DNA of 20,150 bases from assembly GCA_003427395.1 (NCBI GenBank), contig BFEA01000011.1, positions 451,879-472,028 on the forward strand, given 5' to 3'. The notes beneath the pieces were generated by a model. That model searched no databases. It saw only the letters and a list, made by a program, of their open reading frames with translations, and was not told the origin of the DNA. The first letter of the stretch is position 1. Each line of letters opens with the position of its first letter. Positions 8,954 to 17,584 of the stretch are shown one piece after another. A program made the position numbers and the translations under genes. Source of the DNA: Chara braunii (Eukaryota; Streptophyta; Charophyceae; Charales; Characeae).

Positions 8954-8993
<40 letters not shown>
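8954..8993. repeat. (GA)n microsatellite in the 3' LTR, not in the 5' LTR
   Basis: A 40-base GA run. The aligned site in the 5' LTR (about 896-910) reads GGTGAGGGAGAGTTGGCGG, so the tract grew in place from a short GAGAG seed. Confidence 0.9.
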
Positions 8994-8995
<2 letters not shown>

Positions 8996-9175
8996 GGCGG
9001 AAGCTAGGGAGACTTCCTGTGGCGCCATATTCCTGCCTCGTCTTCGATGTACCTACAACAAGGTGCCACCTTCACAGGTTAGTACCTGGTACAAGAGAGA
9101 GAGAGTTATTTTTCCTCCAAGTCCACCATCTCTCCCTCACCCTCTCGCTACCAGACTCCTCAGCACCTACGGACT

Positions 9176-9178
<3 letters not shown>

Positions 9179-9226
<48 letters not shown>
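9179..9226. repeat. (GA)n microsatellite in the 3' LTR, second tract
   Basis: About 48 bases of GA repeat, the counterpart of 1111-1163. Confidence 0.95.
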
Positions 9227-9229
<3 letters not shown>

Positions 9230-9594
9230 CGACCTTGAGATTTGATGACATTTGGATTTAGACTCGACATTGAGTTTGAGACATTGGACGAGGGATTTTT
9301 TGGGACCTGTACCAAAGACTTGGTGTTGACGACATTCCCATCTTCCCCCTCTTCTTCGTCTGATACCCCTCCTCTTCGTTTGTGTATGGTTGGGGACTGA
9401 CGCATTCTTCCTGTGTGAGTGCCAAGCCCTTTCACACCATATGATGATGATGATGTATGTTTGGTCTGCAGTGCGACATTGATTGGTCTGATCATTGGTA
9501 TTTTAGCCTTCCGCCGCGCTATCATGTACTATGTGAGAGAGGTCGGTTCTTGTTCTGGTCTGTACCGCTCAGTATGCAACACGCACATGCACAC

Positions 9595-9673
9595 GCGCTC
9601 ACCTTCGCACAATAGGCCAACGAACTCCAACGGTGCGCTGGAGTTTGTTGGCCTACTGTGTGAAGGTGAGCGC
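9595..9673. repeat. Long hairpin: 35 bp arms, 9 bp loop
   Basis: 9595-9629 and 9639-9673 are inverted copies with three mismatches, the outer end being GCGCTCACCTTCGCAC and the inner end ACTCCA/TGGAGT. It sits 14 bases after the B 3' LTR. It could be the core of a small inverted-repeat element or a cruciform-forming insertion. I see no clear target-site duplication. Confidence 0.9.
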
Positions 9674-9687
9674 ACGAGTGTTTGTGT

Positions 9688-9771
9688 TCCCAAGGCACTG
9701 TCTCAACGTGCTTGGGCGCAAACAGTTTGGCCCAATGGGAAGCTACTGGCAACTCAGTCCAGCCAGCCAAA
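9688..9771 (+). repeat. Repeat X, copy 2
   Basis: Partner of 4224-4307, in the same orientation. The block AATGGGAAGCTACTG followed by CTCAGTCCAGCCAGCCAAAC is shared, and the preceding ~45 bases also align. After the repeat, about 40 bases (9772-9815) are of unknown origin before element A RT similarity begins. Confidence 0.8.
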
Positions 9772-9814
9772 CGATAGAGGTCGGGCCCCGACAACGGACG
9801 CATGCCCGACGTAA

Positions 9815-10700
9815 GTGAAACCTGTCCGTTTACTCCCATGGGGTGTCAATTTGAGTCAGGTCCGTCAAAGGGGCAGCAACTATGCTATAATTTTGAACAA
9901 AATTGCGGTAGTAGCCTGTCATCCCTAAGGAGGACCTCATCTCAGTCACAGATTGAGGACGCGGCCAGTCACGAATGCTGGCCACCTTCGCGTCATCGGG
10001 CTTCAAACCCTCTGCGGAAATCTCATGACCCAAGTACAAGATACGGGTGCGCACAAACTCACACTTCTCCCCGTTTATCTTGAACTTGTGCTGTCGAAGG
10101 AGACTGAGGACTTTGTCTAAGCCCTACATGCTCCTCGACAGTCCTACTAAAAACAAGTATGTCATCGAGGTACACGATGACAAACTTATCCAAGTAGTCA
10201 TGAAATATTTGATACATAGCGTGCTGAAAGGTGCTAGGAGCATTGCAAAGGCCGAAAGGCATCACCACAAACTTGTACAGACCGTACCTAGTTTGAAATG
10301 CGGTTTTGTGTTGATCCTCGGGCCGGATTGCAATCTGATGGTACCCGAACTTCAGATCTATCTTACTGAAGTTCCGACACTCTTGCACTCTATCAAGCAA
10401 GTCGTTGATGCGAGGTACGGGCTCTCTATTCTTGATAGTGATGGCATTGAGGCCCCTATAGTCAATGCACATCCTAAGTGTGATTGGAGATCCATAAGGA
10501 GAAACACTTGGCCGGATCCAACCCTTCTCAACGAGTTCCTTGAGTTGCCGGCGAAGCTCATCAAGCTCGTTTGGAGACATTCTATAGATCCTACCCTTAG
10601 GGATACTAGTCCTTGGGATAATCTATATTGCGTGGACGACGTCCCTCTCGACAACCCTTGTAGGCTCTTCAAAGAGATCAGGGTACTTGGCAACTACTCC
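9815..10700 (-). pseudogene. Element A reverse transcriptase relic
   Basis: Read right to left, the N-terminal lead-in (KYPDLFEEP, ERDVVHAI, stop) is followed by RMSPNELDELRRQL, GWIRPSVSPYGSP, LRMCIDYRGLNAITIKN, FSKIDLKFGYHQI (first catalytic Asp), MPFGLCNAPSTFQ and YLDD at 10161-10172 (the other two catalytic Asp). About nine residues normally found between SPYGSP and LRMCIDY are missing in frame. After a frameshift near 10115 come CEFVRTRILYLGHEI, SSLGMTGYYRNF and APLTDL, ending at DTPWE and a stop. RT copies element RNA into DNA. The catalytic residues are visible but stops and a frameshift break it. Similarity ends at about 9815. Confidence 0.85.
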
Positions 10701-10994
10701 CTCCATCTACGACGACATTTGGCTCGCCTGCTGCAGAGACATAAACTAGATACATACCCTCCTCCGAATTTTGCTTATAATAATTATAGGATGCGGCCGC
10801 GCACATGCATCCGTGGAACTCAATCAGACTACTAGCTTTGAACTTACCTAATCCGGCTTTCCCTCCACCTGGCAAAGTGTGTTTGACCACTTTTCAGTCC
10901 CAGTCAAATTGGGGCCGTGCCACGGAGAGGTAGTACATGCCTAACAAGATATCCATTGGGAGATCATCGCTCACTAGGAACGAGACGCGATGTC

Positions 10995-11402
10995 TCAGTT
11001 CCCCTCCCGCGAACGGGAAACAACACTCAACATCCGACTACCATGCGCTGTTTGTTGGCACAGGTCGACTCCATAGGTCGACTCGGACGATGCACTTGCA
11101 CCTGCAAATGCAACCTCAACGCACGTGTGACTAATGAAGTTCCGTGTCGAGCAAGCGCCATAATAGGCCCCGGCCTCGCGGCCGTCGATGACTACCTCGC
11201 TGAGGAACATCTCACCCCCAGGGTCTTTATCCAATGCCGTCCAAGAAGCTAGTGGGTCTGATCTAGACCACTCCTCCTTTAGCTCCTTCAAGGACTCAAA
11301 CACGTTCCTCGAACAGAGGCTCGACGGGTCCGAATGTGTTTGCGGAAGGACAATGGAGTCGGTAGCTTGGGCCATCTCTCGAGATTGTGAGGGTGTGTCC
11401 AC
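10995..11402 (-). pseudogene. Element A aspartic protease relic, catalytic Asp lost
   Basis: On the minus strand a frame contains FLSEVVIDGREAGAYYGACS and TRNFISHTCV near 11150-11200. The layout (IDG, then a hydrophobic pair, D-S/T-G, then FIS) matches retropepsin-like proteases of Ty3/Gypsy elements. The position where the catalytic D-S/T-G should stand reads YYGACS, so the Asp is gone. It lies between the zinc knuckle and RT, as in gag-pol order. The call rests on context and a short motif and is less certain than the RT. Confidence 0.55.
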
Positions 11403-11560
11403 CGCCTCGACCCTAGCAGGAACAACTACTATTCCTACTGAATCGACGCGTTTCCCGAAGCAGTGCCAGAACTGCTGGCCACATTGCCACCAACGGGAGC
11501 GGAGGACCCCAACGCTTGCCCTATCGTAGGTGGGATCTTCCCGGTCACCTTTCAGTTACG

Positions 11561-13210
11561 ACACTTGAATTGGTTATGACCATATTGGCCACAAAGAATC
11601 CTGATTAAGACCCGCTTTCTCCCATGGAGGAACATTAGGGTCAACTTGACTCCTAGATCGGGAATCTCCACGACGTCTACAGGCCGCCTTACCTTTCTGA
11701 ATTACGGCAGCGACTACTCCACCCCCTGAAGCTTATACGTTGCCTGCCTCTGAACCCACTCCCGCCTGGAACTCGTCATCCAACTCGATGGTGGATCCAT
11801 CGTTGTCGACGAACATTATGCGTCCCTTCGCTTTCCAGTTGGGAGGCAGTGTCTTTTCCCTACCATCCGTCGAGGGCATTTGACCATGCCCTATCTTTTC
11901 TTCAAGGTCTAGGGCCTTCTTGCTAAACTAGGGAAAGTTGTGAATGTTAAAGCTGGCCTCACCTGCCAACTGATTCCTCAGAGGCATAGGAAAGCATCTT
12001 ATGTAGGAGGTGAGTAAAACCTGGGGGTCATAGCGCACCCCAAGGACACAAATCAGACGCTCTACTGCGTCTGTGGCCTCCCTTACAGACTTAAACTGCC
12101 TAGTATGCAGAGTCAAGATCGCATCAGTGACTTTTTGAGCCTCCTGAGGATCATGCCACCTGTCTTCCACTAACTTTAGGAAGTCATTCAATTTCTGGGT
12201 GACCGCCCAAGTGGGGAAGTCATGACCGTATCCTTGCAACTGCACTAAACCACTCAACCATCTTGCGGCACTCCCCTCTAAATAGGAGGCAGCCACAAGC
12301 ACTTCCTCGTGCGGCAAGGTAAGTTTACACTTGATACTGGCACTGACCTCAACCATGTGTCGAGGTCTTCGCCCCTCTTGTTCCCTGTGAAGGGTTTAGG
12401 AGCGGCGATGGTCGTCTTTGGAACCCATTGACTTTGTCCCGGTACTTGGACCATTCCGGGTTGTGGACTCTATGGTGCAGGCTGCTGCACTAGCTACTGT
12501 TGGGGCTGTGTGCCCTGCGGCTGTGCAGGCTGCGAGACAGCAGGCTGCCCGCTTACAGCAACCTGCGACGGAGGTTGGGAAAACACTGTCTGTACAGAAA
12601 CCTGTACACTAGGACCTGCTGAGAACCCGCTTGTTAAAGGCATACCCAGGGAGAGGCTGCACTGATGCTCGAGCGGTATATGGGGATACCCCAGGCACCG
12701 GTGGGACAAAAGGAGGAGGATGTAGAACGGGCCAGACACCAGGCCCGGACAGTGATGGTGCCGCCTGCGCTCGGCCGACCAACACGGCCAGACTCTGCTG
12801 GATGTCTTGTAAGTTCGTCGTCTGTTGATCTTGCATCTCTACTACTCGTAGCAAGACCGACCTCAGGGTCATCACTTCATCATCCAACCTCTGGGTCGGG
12901 AGTCGACACTAATGGCTGGCTTGTCACGACAACAGTGGACTGACTCACAGTCTGTGCGACCGTTGACCCTACAGAACCTGAACCACTAGCCTGAGAACTT
13001 TGCTGCGCAGCAGTGGCCATGGTTGATGAAGTAGCGGCTTCGCTTGCTGCTTGCCTCTGCTTCCCTAGCTCTTCTCTGCTGCTGCAGCCTCTCTCTCTGC
13101 TGGCGGAACAAGTATCTGTCGCCCTCTGGTCCTAATGCCAAATGGGCAGTCGGGCGTCTTGCCGATCGCAAGAGCCTATCGTCCGCCTGTGGGACCTTCC
13201 CGTTGCTCAT
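11561..13210 (-). pseudogene. gag: Element A gag, broken: coiled-coil, Pro/Gln linker, gag core, zinc knuckle
   Basis: Right to left: a basic helical start (GDRYLFRQQRERLQQQRRAR, about 13125-13065), a Ser/Thr/Gln-rich segment, then after a frameshift a helical part (LRSVLLRVVEMQDQQ, about 12860) and a Pro/Gln/Val-rich linker (12740-12490). The gag core at 12356-11928 includes VLVAASYLEGSAARWLSGL, FLKLVEDRWHDP and PLRNQLAGEASFNIHNF. The zinc knuckle lies at 11561-11602 as RILCGQYGHNQFKC, which fits CX2CX4HX4C except that the first Cys is Arg. Stops separate several parts. The sequence differs clearly from gag of element B, so the two belong to different families. Confidence 0.8.
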
Positions 13211-14434
13211 AGGCTACAAAACTGCACACCGTCTGCACTAGGACACAATCGATGCCTACCGCAGTGACATGTACAGACCGATTTATAATAAAATGATCGG
13301 TGGCTGTTTCATAGAATGTACATTTGGGTCCAACAGGTAAGTTCAGATTCCTACAAACGAAAACTATTTTACTTTGACCAGTCCACAAACCGAAGCACAA
13401 GGAACAGAAAACAGTTCTAATTGATGCTGTCTGTCAGATGTTAATGGCTGTATATCTAACTAATCAAATAGAATCGTTTGTTGGGTCTGTTTGCAGAATG
13501 GGATCTTGCTCGAACTTATCACCTAGAATCTACCCCTCCCTCGATTATTCTTGAATGTCTCTTGTCGTCAACGTCCCTGAGCGATCCAGATAGCGTGCGT
13601 TTCTAAGGGTGTGCAAACGGCCCACCCCTGTGCCCCAAGTCCTGCTGAGCTGGCCAGCCATGCACAGTATTTATCCTCGTGTGCAGTGAGCCTTACACCG
13701 ACCGATTGGCTGATCAGGAGGCACGTTTTTATTGACGGCCCCCAAAGTCCTCAGGAATTTTTTATCGTCGCAAATAGGACGACGATCACAGCCAATGGAA
13801 GGTATCCCGCCAGTGCTTATATTTATAGACGCCCGGTCTCGTCTGTCCCCTAGGGCTGGCCTGCCCTTCAGAACCCCTCTACAGCGCAGCGAGCAGAAAG
13901 GATAAAGCAGCAAAGCATGCGTGCTCTACTCCCGGTGGGTTGGCATGGTGACCGTGACCCAGTGCTTTGTCCAGGGCCCTTCAGATAGCACCGCCCTCTC
14001 CTTCCAGATGCTCCACGTGAAGATTGACAACTCTCAAGGTTGAGCGCGCACGACTCCTCACATGAGAGGACTCTCAAGACAGAACGCATCCTCTCAAGTG
14101 TCGAAGAGGGTAGATAAGGTTAGGTGCAACGTACCTCAAAATAGCTGCCCCAAACCACAAATATTCTCACCAGATGACCCAATGTTGATTGTGATGACCA
14201 GTCACTGCTTCGGCACAACCAGCATTGCGCAACCGTTGACCTCAGCATCAATCACAAACCGGTTAGTTCTCATCACACTACGAACACCCAATCATCACCG
14301 CTTAGCCTTCCTGGCGAACCCCTCTCCACCTGGGTCGCCTACTTATCTTCGCCCTCCTCACTACACACGTCCCACGGCACGGTCGCTCACCACACACACC
14401 GCGTGCATGTACCGCATTAGCGCACCGAACCACA
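13211..14434 (-). other. Leader of element A, no gene
   Basis: About 1.2 kb between the gag start and the PBS. The open frames are short and unrelated to anything I recognise. It would form the 5' untranslated leader, and part of it may be an unrelated old insertion. Confidence 0.5.
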
Positions 14435-14446
14435 GCTCCGATACCA
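14435..14446 (-). other. Primer-binding site of element A (initiator-Met tRNA type)
   Basis: On the minus strand TGGTATCGGAGC lies three bases inside the LTR end, one change from the common plant form TGGTATCAGAGC. It sits at the same 3-base spacing as in element B and fixes the minus-strand orientation. Confidence 0.87.
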
Positions 14447-14449
14447 AAT

Positions 14450-15393
14450 TGCAAGGAAGATGAGCAAATGCGAACTTCAGCAATCAAACAGCATCATACA
14501 CATGAGACCAGATAGCCGTGACCTCGAACCAAAAGCAGATTGCATCACGAGTTTCACGATATAAGAGCACATGAAAAGATCATAATTGATAATGCTGGAA
14601 TAGTCTCATCATCATCAATCGAAGAACCATGTTGACATCCTATCTGGCGCTCGGCGCCCAGACTACGAATGGCAGATCCTATCTAGCCTAGACCACAATG
14701 TTGCTGATGACTTCAACAGCTTCCCAAGTACGAGCAGACCTCGGCCAATGCCGCACGGGTCAAGCACCAGGTATGTCTCTCATATCACTAACAACCTCGT
14801 TCCCGAACTCACAGATGCCACTTGCGCCCAAGGACCACCATGCGCCCCATCCAGCGTACAGCAGCGCAGCTCGGCTATGGCTGCCTGCTCCTTCCAGCTC
14901 GCTCGTGAGCGCGTGAGCCTGGCAGGCGATAGCGCAGCAGCGCTTGCGCACAAAGCAGCCAGTGCCCGAATGTCCAATCCGTAGGCTGGGCCTTTCCTAA
15001 ATGGAAGTGGCCAGCCTGCTTTCGTGCAGCCTGGCTGCGCTGGGTCCCTGTCGAGAAGCTTCCGGTAGGCCCAGGGAGGCTGAGCCTCAGACCAAACGAA
15101 TCAGGCCTAGGGCCCCCGACAGTTACCCGTGCCCAACTGCCCGTTGTCTGAGTTGGGCCTACGCCGCGTATCTCGCCCAGGGCCTGTCTTAGATGCAGTC
15201 GGTAAAGGAGGCCAGGGCCTGGGCGCCTTTAATGAACTGGCGCTGCGCAACTGCCTGAATTTTCCCCAGTTGCGAAGTAGTCAAAAATATGCCAAATATG
15301 CCTCTTGTCGTCTGTCGGACCTGCCTTCACTTAGGGCGGCCGACCTGTTGCAAATAGGGGCCCAGTAGGGCTTACCGAGGCCTATGCCTCGCA
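14450..15393 (-). repeat. 5' LTR of element A
   Basis: On the plus strand it starts TGCAAGGAAGATGAGC and ends CCTATGCCTCGCA. It aligns with 5291-6215 over its length, with about 90% identity by eye and small indels. The last 39 bases are duplicated again at 15461-15499. Confidence 0.88.
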
Positions 15394-15545
15394 AAATGAC
15401 AGAACTGACCGTTGTGTTTCATTGGTGCTTTCGCTAGAAAAAAATGACAGAACTGACCAGTAGGGGCCCAGTAGGGCTTACCGAGGCGTATGCCTCGCAA
15501 AACGACAGAACTGACCGTTGTGTTTCGTTGGTGCTTTCGCTAAAA
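15355..15545. repeat. Tandem duplication of the LTR edge plus flank (106 bp period)
   Basis: TAGGGGCCCAGTAGGGCTTA at 15355 recurs at 15461. Each copy runs through the LTR end (GCCTCGCA) and on into flank (GACAGAACTGACCGTTGTG, GGTGCTTTCGCT). A third short copy of ATGACAGAACTGACC lies at about 15443. The duplication took place after element A inserted, since it spans the LTR boundary. Confidence 0.9.
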
Positions 15546-15580
15546 AAAAAAAGGAAAAAAACAGGCAGTAGCTATACACA

Positions 15581-15602
15581 TGCACAAAAGACAAAAAATA
15601 TG
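15581..15602 (+). repeat. Extra copy of the inverted-repeat element arm
   Basis: Twenty-two bases identical to 15754-15775 (TGCACAAAAGACAAAAAATA and two more). It lies about 170 bases before the full inverted-repeat element in the same orientation as its left arm, and may mark a related truncated copy. Confidence 0.85.
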
Positions 15603-15732
15603 AGAGTAGTCGAGTGAGGCCCTATTACAACTTACCTGTTGCCAGAATCTGTAGGGCCTCTCTCAACTACACACGTCCGTTGTAGTGCCTCTGTCACATG
15701 AGGGCTGCAAGTCCAGCTGTAGTCCGTTTGTA

Positions 15733-15907
15733 AGGGCCTCGCTCCAGTACTCGTGCACAAAAGACAAAAAATATGCCGGTGTATCTTTCCTCGCTCCACC
15801 ATTCTCCAAATGTGCAAAGTGAGAATGAATCTTCCGCTAGAACATGGAAAGATACACCGCCATATTTTGGTCTTTTGTGCATGTGGAGAGCAGTGGAGCG
15901 AGGCCCT
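15733..15907. repeat. Inverted-repeat element, ~58 bp arms, MITE-like
   Basis: The left arm (15733-15790) and right arm (15846-15907) pair through AGGGCCTCGCTCCA at the outer end, CACAAAAGAC in the middle and GGTGTATCTTTCC at the inner end, with some mismatches and a small indel. The loop is about 55 bases. Part of the loop and right arm recurs near the window start (60-98) in the opposite orientation. A short element with long inverted ends in several copies suggests a MITE-like or foldback repeat. No transposase is present. Confidence 0.8.
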
Positions 15908-16026
15908 GTCAGTAAACAGGCTGTAACTGTTTCCCAAATAAGACAAAAACAAATAAGAAGAAAAAGAGGAAAAGCAACGGGCCTATCGGGCTGAAGAAAA
16001 TGCCCTCTGTCGAGAATCCGTAGTGT

Positions 16027-16107
16027 CCGTTGATACAGGCGTTTGTTCGGTCCGATAGTGTCAGGAGAATGGTGTCGTTGCACAGCCAACAAACGCCTGT
16101 ATCAACG

Positions 16108-16108
<1 letters not shown>
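16027..16108. repeat. Perfect 21 bp inverted repeat, 40 bp loop, abutting (CA)n
   Basis: 16027-16047 and 16088-16108 are exact inverse copies, with outer end CCGTTGATACAGGC. The right arm is joined directly to the CA microsatellite. No known terminator or RNA structure is recognised. Confidence 0.92.

Positions 16109-16181
<73 letters not shown>
16109..16181. repeat. (CA)36 microsatellite
   Basis: About 73 bases of uninterrupted CA repeat, then AACAAACAAAC and an A tract. The His-Thr open frames over it are repeat artefacts. Confidence 0.97.
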
Positions 16182-16184
<3 letters not shown>

Positions 16185-16199
16185 AACAAAAAAAAAGAA

Positions 16200-17110
16200 A
16201 GGCACATCCGCAGATGCACAGGCATGGGGGTCACTCGGCTGCACTCCAGTGCACTGCCTGTGCATCCTCAGTGCGTGCGGTGTGCACGTGTGCACACATC
16301 ACCCGTGAGTGCATGGCGCGCGGCGCAGCGCACCGCACGGCGCACCGCTCAAGTGCGCCGCAAGTATGATAAGGACCTTTTGTTCTTCCTTTCGAAATTC
16401 GAAGGCCTTTATTTCTGGGGGACTGGCGTCCGAAGCATAGCTTGGGCATCTTGAAAATAGGGGACCCACATATTAGTATTGAGCATCATTGTGGCAATGG
16501 AGGGCATCCTCATGATTGGACTAGCACTGGTTGTGCTCGGGATTCTCTTGACCTCCGGGCAGTGATTGCTGCTGATTGTGGTCATGTTTGTACGCCCGTG
16601 ACTCTGACACTGTGGCTTGTTTGTTTTCAATTGGTTGACTGGTAATTTGGATGCGGGCTGCGCCTTGCTGTAGTTGCATTTGAATGTGTGTTTGTGTACA
16701 GACATTTGACTACAACCACCACACATTCACACGCGAATGCAACCAGACAACCGCATTCGAATACGTCCATGCGACCTCAACCAGACAACCTTACAACCAG
16801 AGCTTGGGTCCTCAAGGCTGCAGCTGAGTTGTGGTTCGCTTGGATAGAGCTGTGGAGCTGTAGTGGGTGGCAGAGTAGAATACAGCTGTTCTGGTGCAAG
16901 TGTTGGATGTGAACACAGCTGTCCTAGGGGGACTGCCCCAGGTGTGCAGCAGCTGCCCCTTGTGAGGGCAGGTGTTCTGAGGCATAGGTGGTACTGCTGG
17001 TGCACTTGATAGCTGTCCTGATGCATTTGAGGTACAGCTGAATAGGGTTGTCCTGGTGCTTGGCCGGTGCGTGCGAATTCAGCCCTAAATTCCCTAATGG
17101 CACACGGGTG
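16200..17110. other. Non-coding stretch, no gene
   Basis: GC-rich CGCG/GTGC alternation at 16255-16360 with several short self-complementary stretches, then ordinary mixed sequence. A few sparse GAATACAGCTGT-like units appear from about 16878. No frame is recognisable as protein. Confidence 0.5.
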
Positions 17111-17114
17111 ACAC

Positions 17115-17500
17115 ACGAGAATGCAGCTGTTGTGGTGCAAGTGGCACATGTGAGCTCAGCAATGTCAGGGAGCGAGTGAGGCATGCTTGTGAATACAGTT
17201 TTCCTGGCATGGGTGGTGCATACACGTGAATGCAGCTGCCCTGGCGTGGATGGAACATCTGAACGCAGCTGTCCTGGTGTGGGTGGCGTACATCAATACA
17301 TCTGTTCCGGCACAGGTAGGGAACGTGAAATCAGCTGTCCTGATGTAGTGTGCTGCACATGAATACAGCTGTCCTCACAGTGGTCTGGCGCATGTGAATA
17401 CAGATGTCCTGGCAGTGGCAGCTGTCCTGGCTGTCGTATGGCACATGCGAATACAGCTGTCCGGGCAGTGGCATGGAACATGTGAATAGGGTTGATAGCC
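17115..17500 (+). repeat. Degenerate minisatellite, units of ~32-39 bp
   Basis: About ten imperfect units built on GAATACAGCTGTCCTGG followed by GTGG and GGCACATGT. Units begin near 17120, 17152, 17190, 17229, 17261, 17293, 17326, 17360, 17395, 17449 and 17485, and vary in sequence and spacing. More diverged units extend to about 16878 on the left and 17580 on the right. Confidence 0.85.
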
Positions 17501-17584
17501 AAATCCTAGTAGAGAGCAGAGCTACAGGTGTGTCGTTTGAATACAGCTGTGTGCCACCTTGTTGTATTGGCTGTTTGAACACAG

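Larger units (their letters stand above)
509..9581 (+). mobile_element. Element B: decayed Ty3/Gypsy chromovirus LTR retrotransposon, interrupted
   Basis: Seen: two directly repeated LTRs (509-1463 and 8520-9581), both running TG...GTATGCAACA or ...AGTATGCAACA, a PBS three bases after the 5' LTR, and a polypurine tract touching the 3' LTR. Internal coding relics appear in Ty3/Gypsy order: gag, zinc knuckle, RT end, RNase H, integrase C-terminus with GPY/F motif, and chromodomain. The five bases before the element are CACAC and the five after are CGCAC, a 4/5 match that could be a decayed target-site duplication but is weak because of the CA-rich setting. The LTRs look about 85% identical by eye, which implies an old insertion. 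The interior from about 4130 to 7160 is foreign to B and carries the 3' part of the opposite-strand element A. Protease, most of RT and the integrase core of B are absent. Confidence 0.85.
8520..9581 (+). repeat. 3' LTR of element B
   Basis: It starts TGGCATACTGCAC and ends CAGTATGCAACA. The first ten bases are the near-inverse of the last twelve. It aligns with 509-1463 throughout, with roughly 85% identity by eye and three larger indels: an extra block at about 8742-8799, an expanded GA tract at 8954-8993 where the 5' copy has only GGGAGAG, and an extra AT-rich block at about 9227-9280. Confidence 0.88.
5291..15393 (-). mobile_element. Element A: decayed Ty3/Gypsy chromovirus LTR retrotransposon, minus strand, interrupted
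   Basis: Seen: LTRs at 14450-15393 (5' on the minus strand) and 5291-6215 (3'), a PBS three bases inside the 5' LTR, and a polypurine tract touching the 3' LTR. Coding relics run right to left: gag, zinc knuckle, protease, RT, RNase H end, integrase zinc region, integrase C-terminus, chromodomain. This order is Ty3/Gypsy and the chromodomain places it among chromoviruses. Between about 7160 and 9815 the element is interrupted by the 3' part of element B and its flank, and roughly 130 codons spanning the RT-RNase H region are missing there. The LTRs look about 90% identical by eye, apparently younger than those of B. Confidence 0.85.

Noticed and set aside
10047-10835. 262-codon plus-strand open frame, the second longest in the window
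   Set aside because: It is antisense to the element A RT, whose motifs (MPFGLCNAPSTFQ, YLDD) are clear on the minus strand.
14435-14449. Possible tRNA gene fragment
   Set aside because: Only the 12-base complement of a tRNA 3' end is present, in the exact place of an LTR-element primer site. No cloverleaf is visible.
509-15393. A single large composite element with pol genes on both strands as a new mobile system
   Set aside because: Each strand has its own LTR pair, PBS, polypurine tract and distinct gag, so two ordinary decayed elements plus rearrangement explain the data better.
15632-16092. Minus-strand frames over 15632-16092
   Set aside because: They cover the inverted-repeat element and lack any recognisable domain. 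Similarity to the frame at 36-347 reflects the shared repeat.
17115-17500. CRISPR-like spacing of repeats
   Set aside because: Repeats are degenerate, spacing varies from 32 to 54 bases, the intervening parts are themselves similar, and the DNA is eukaryotic.
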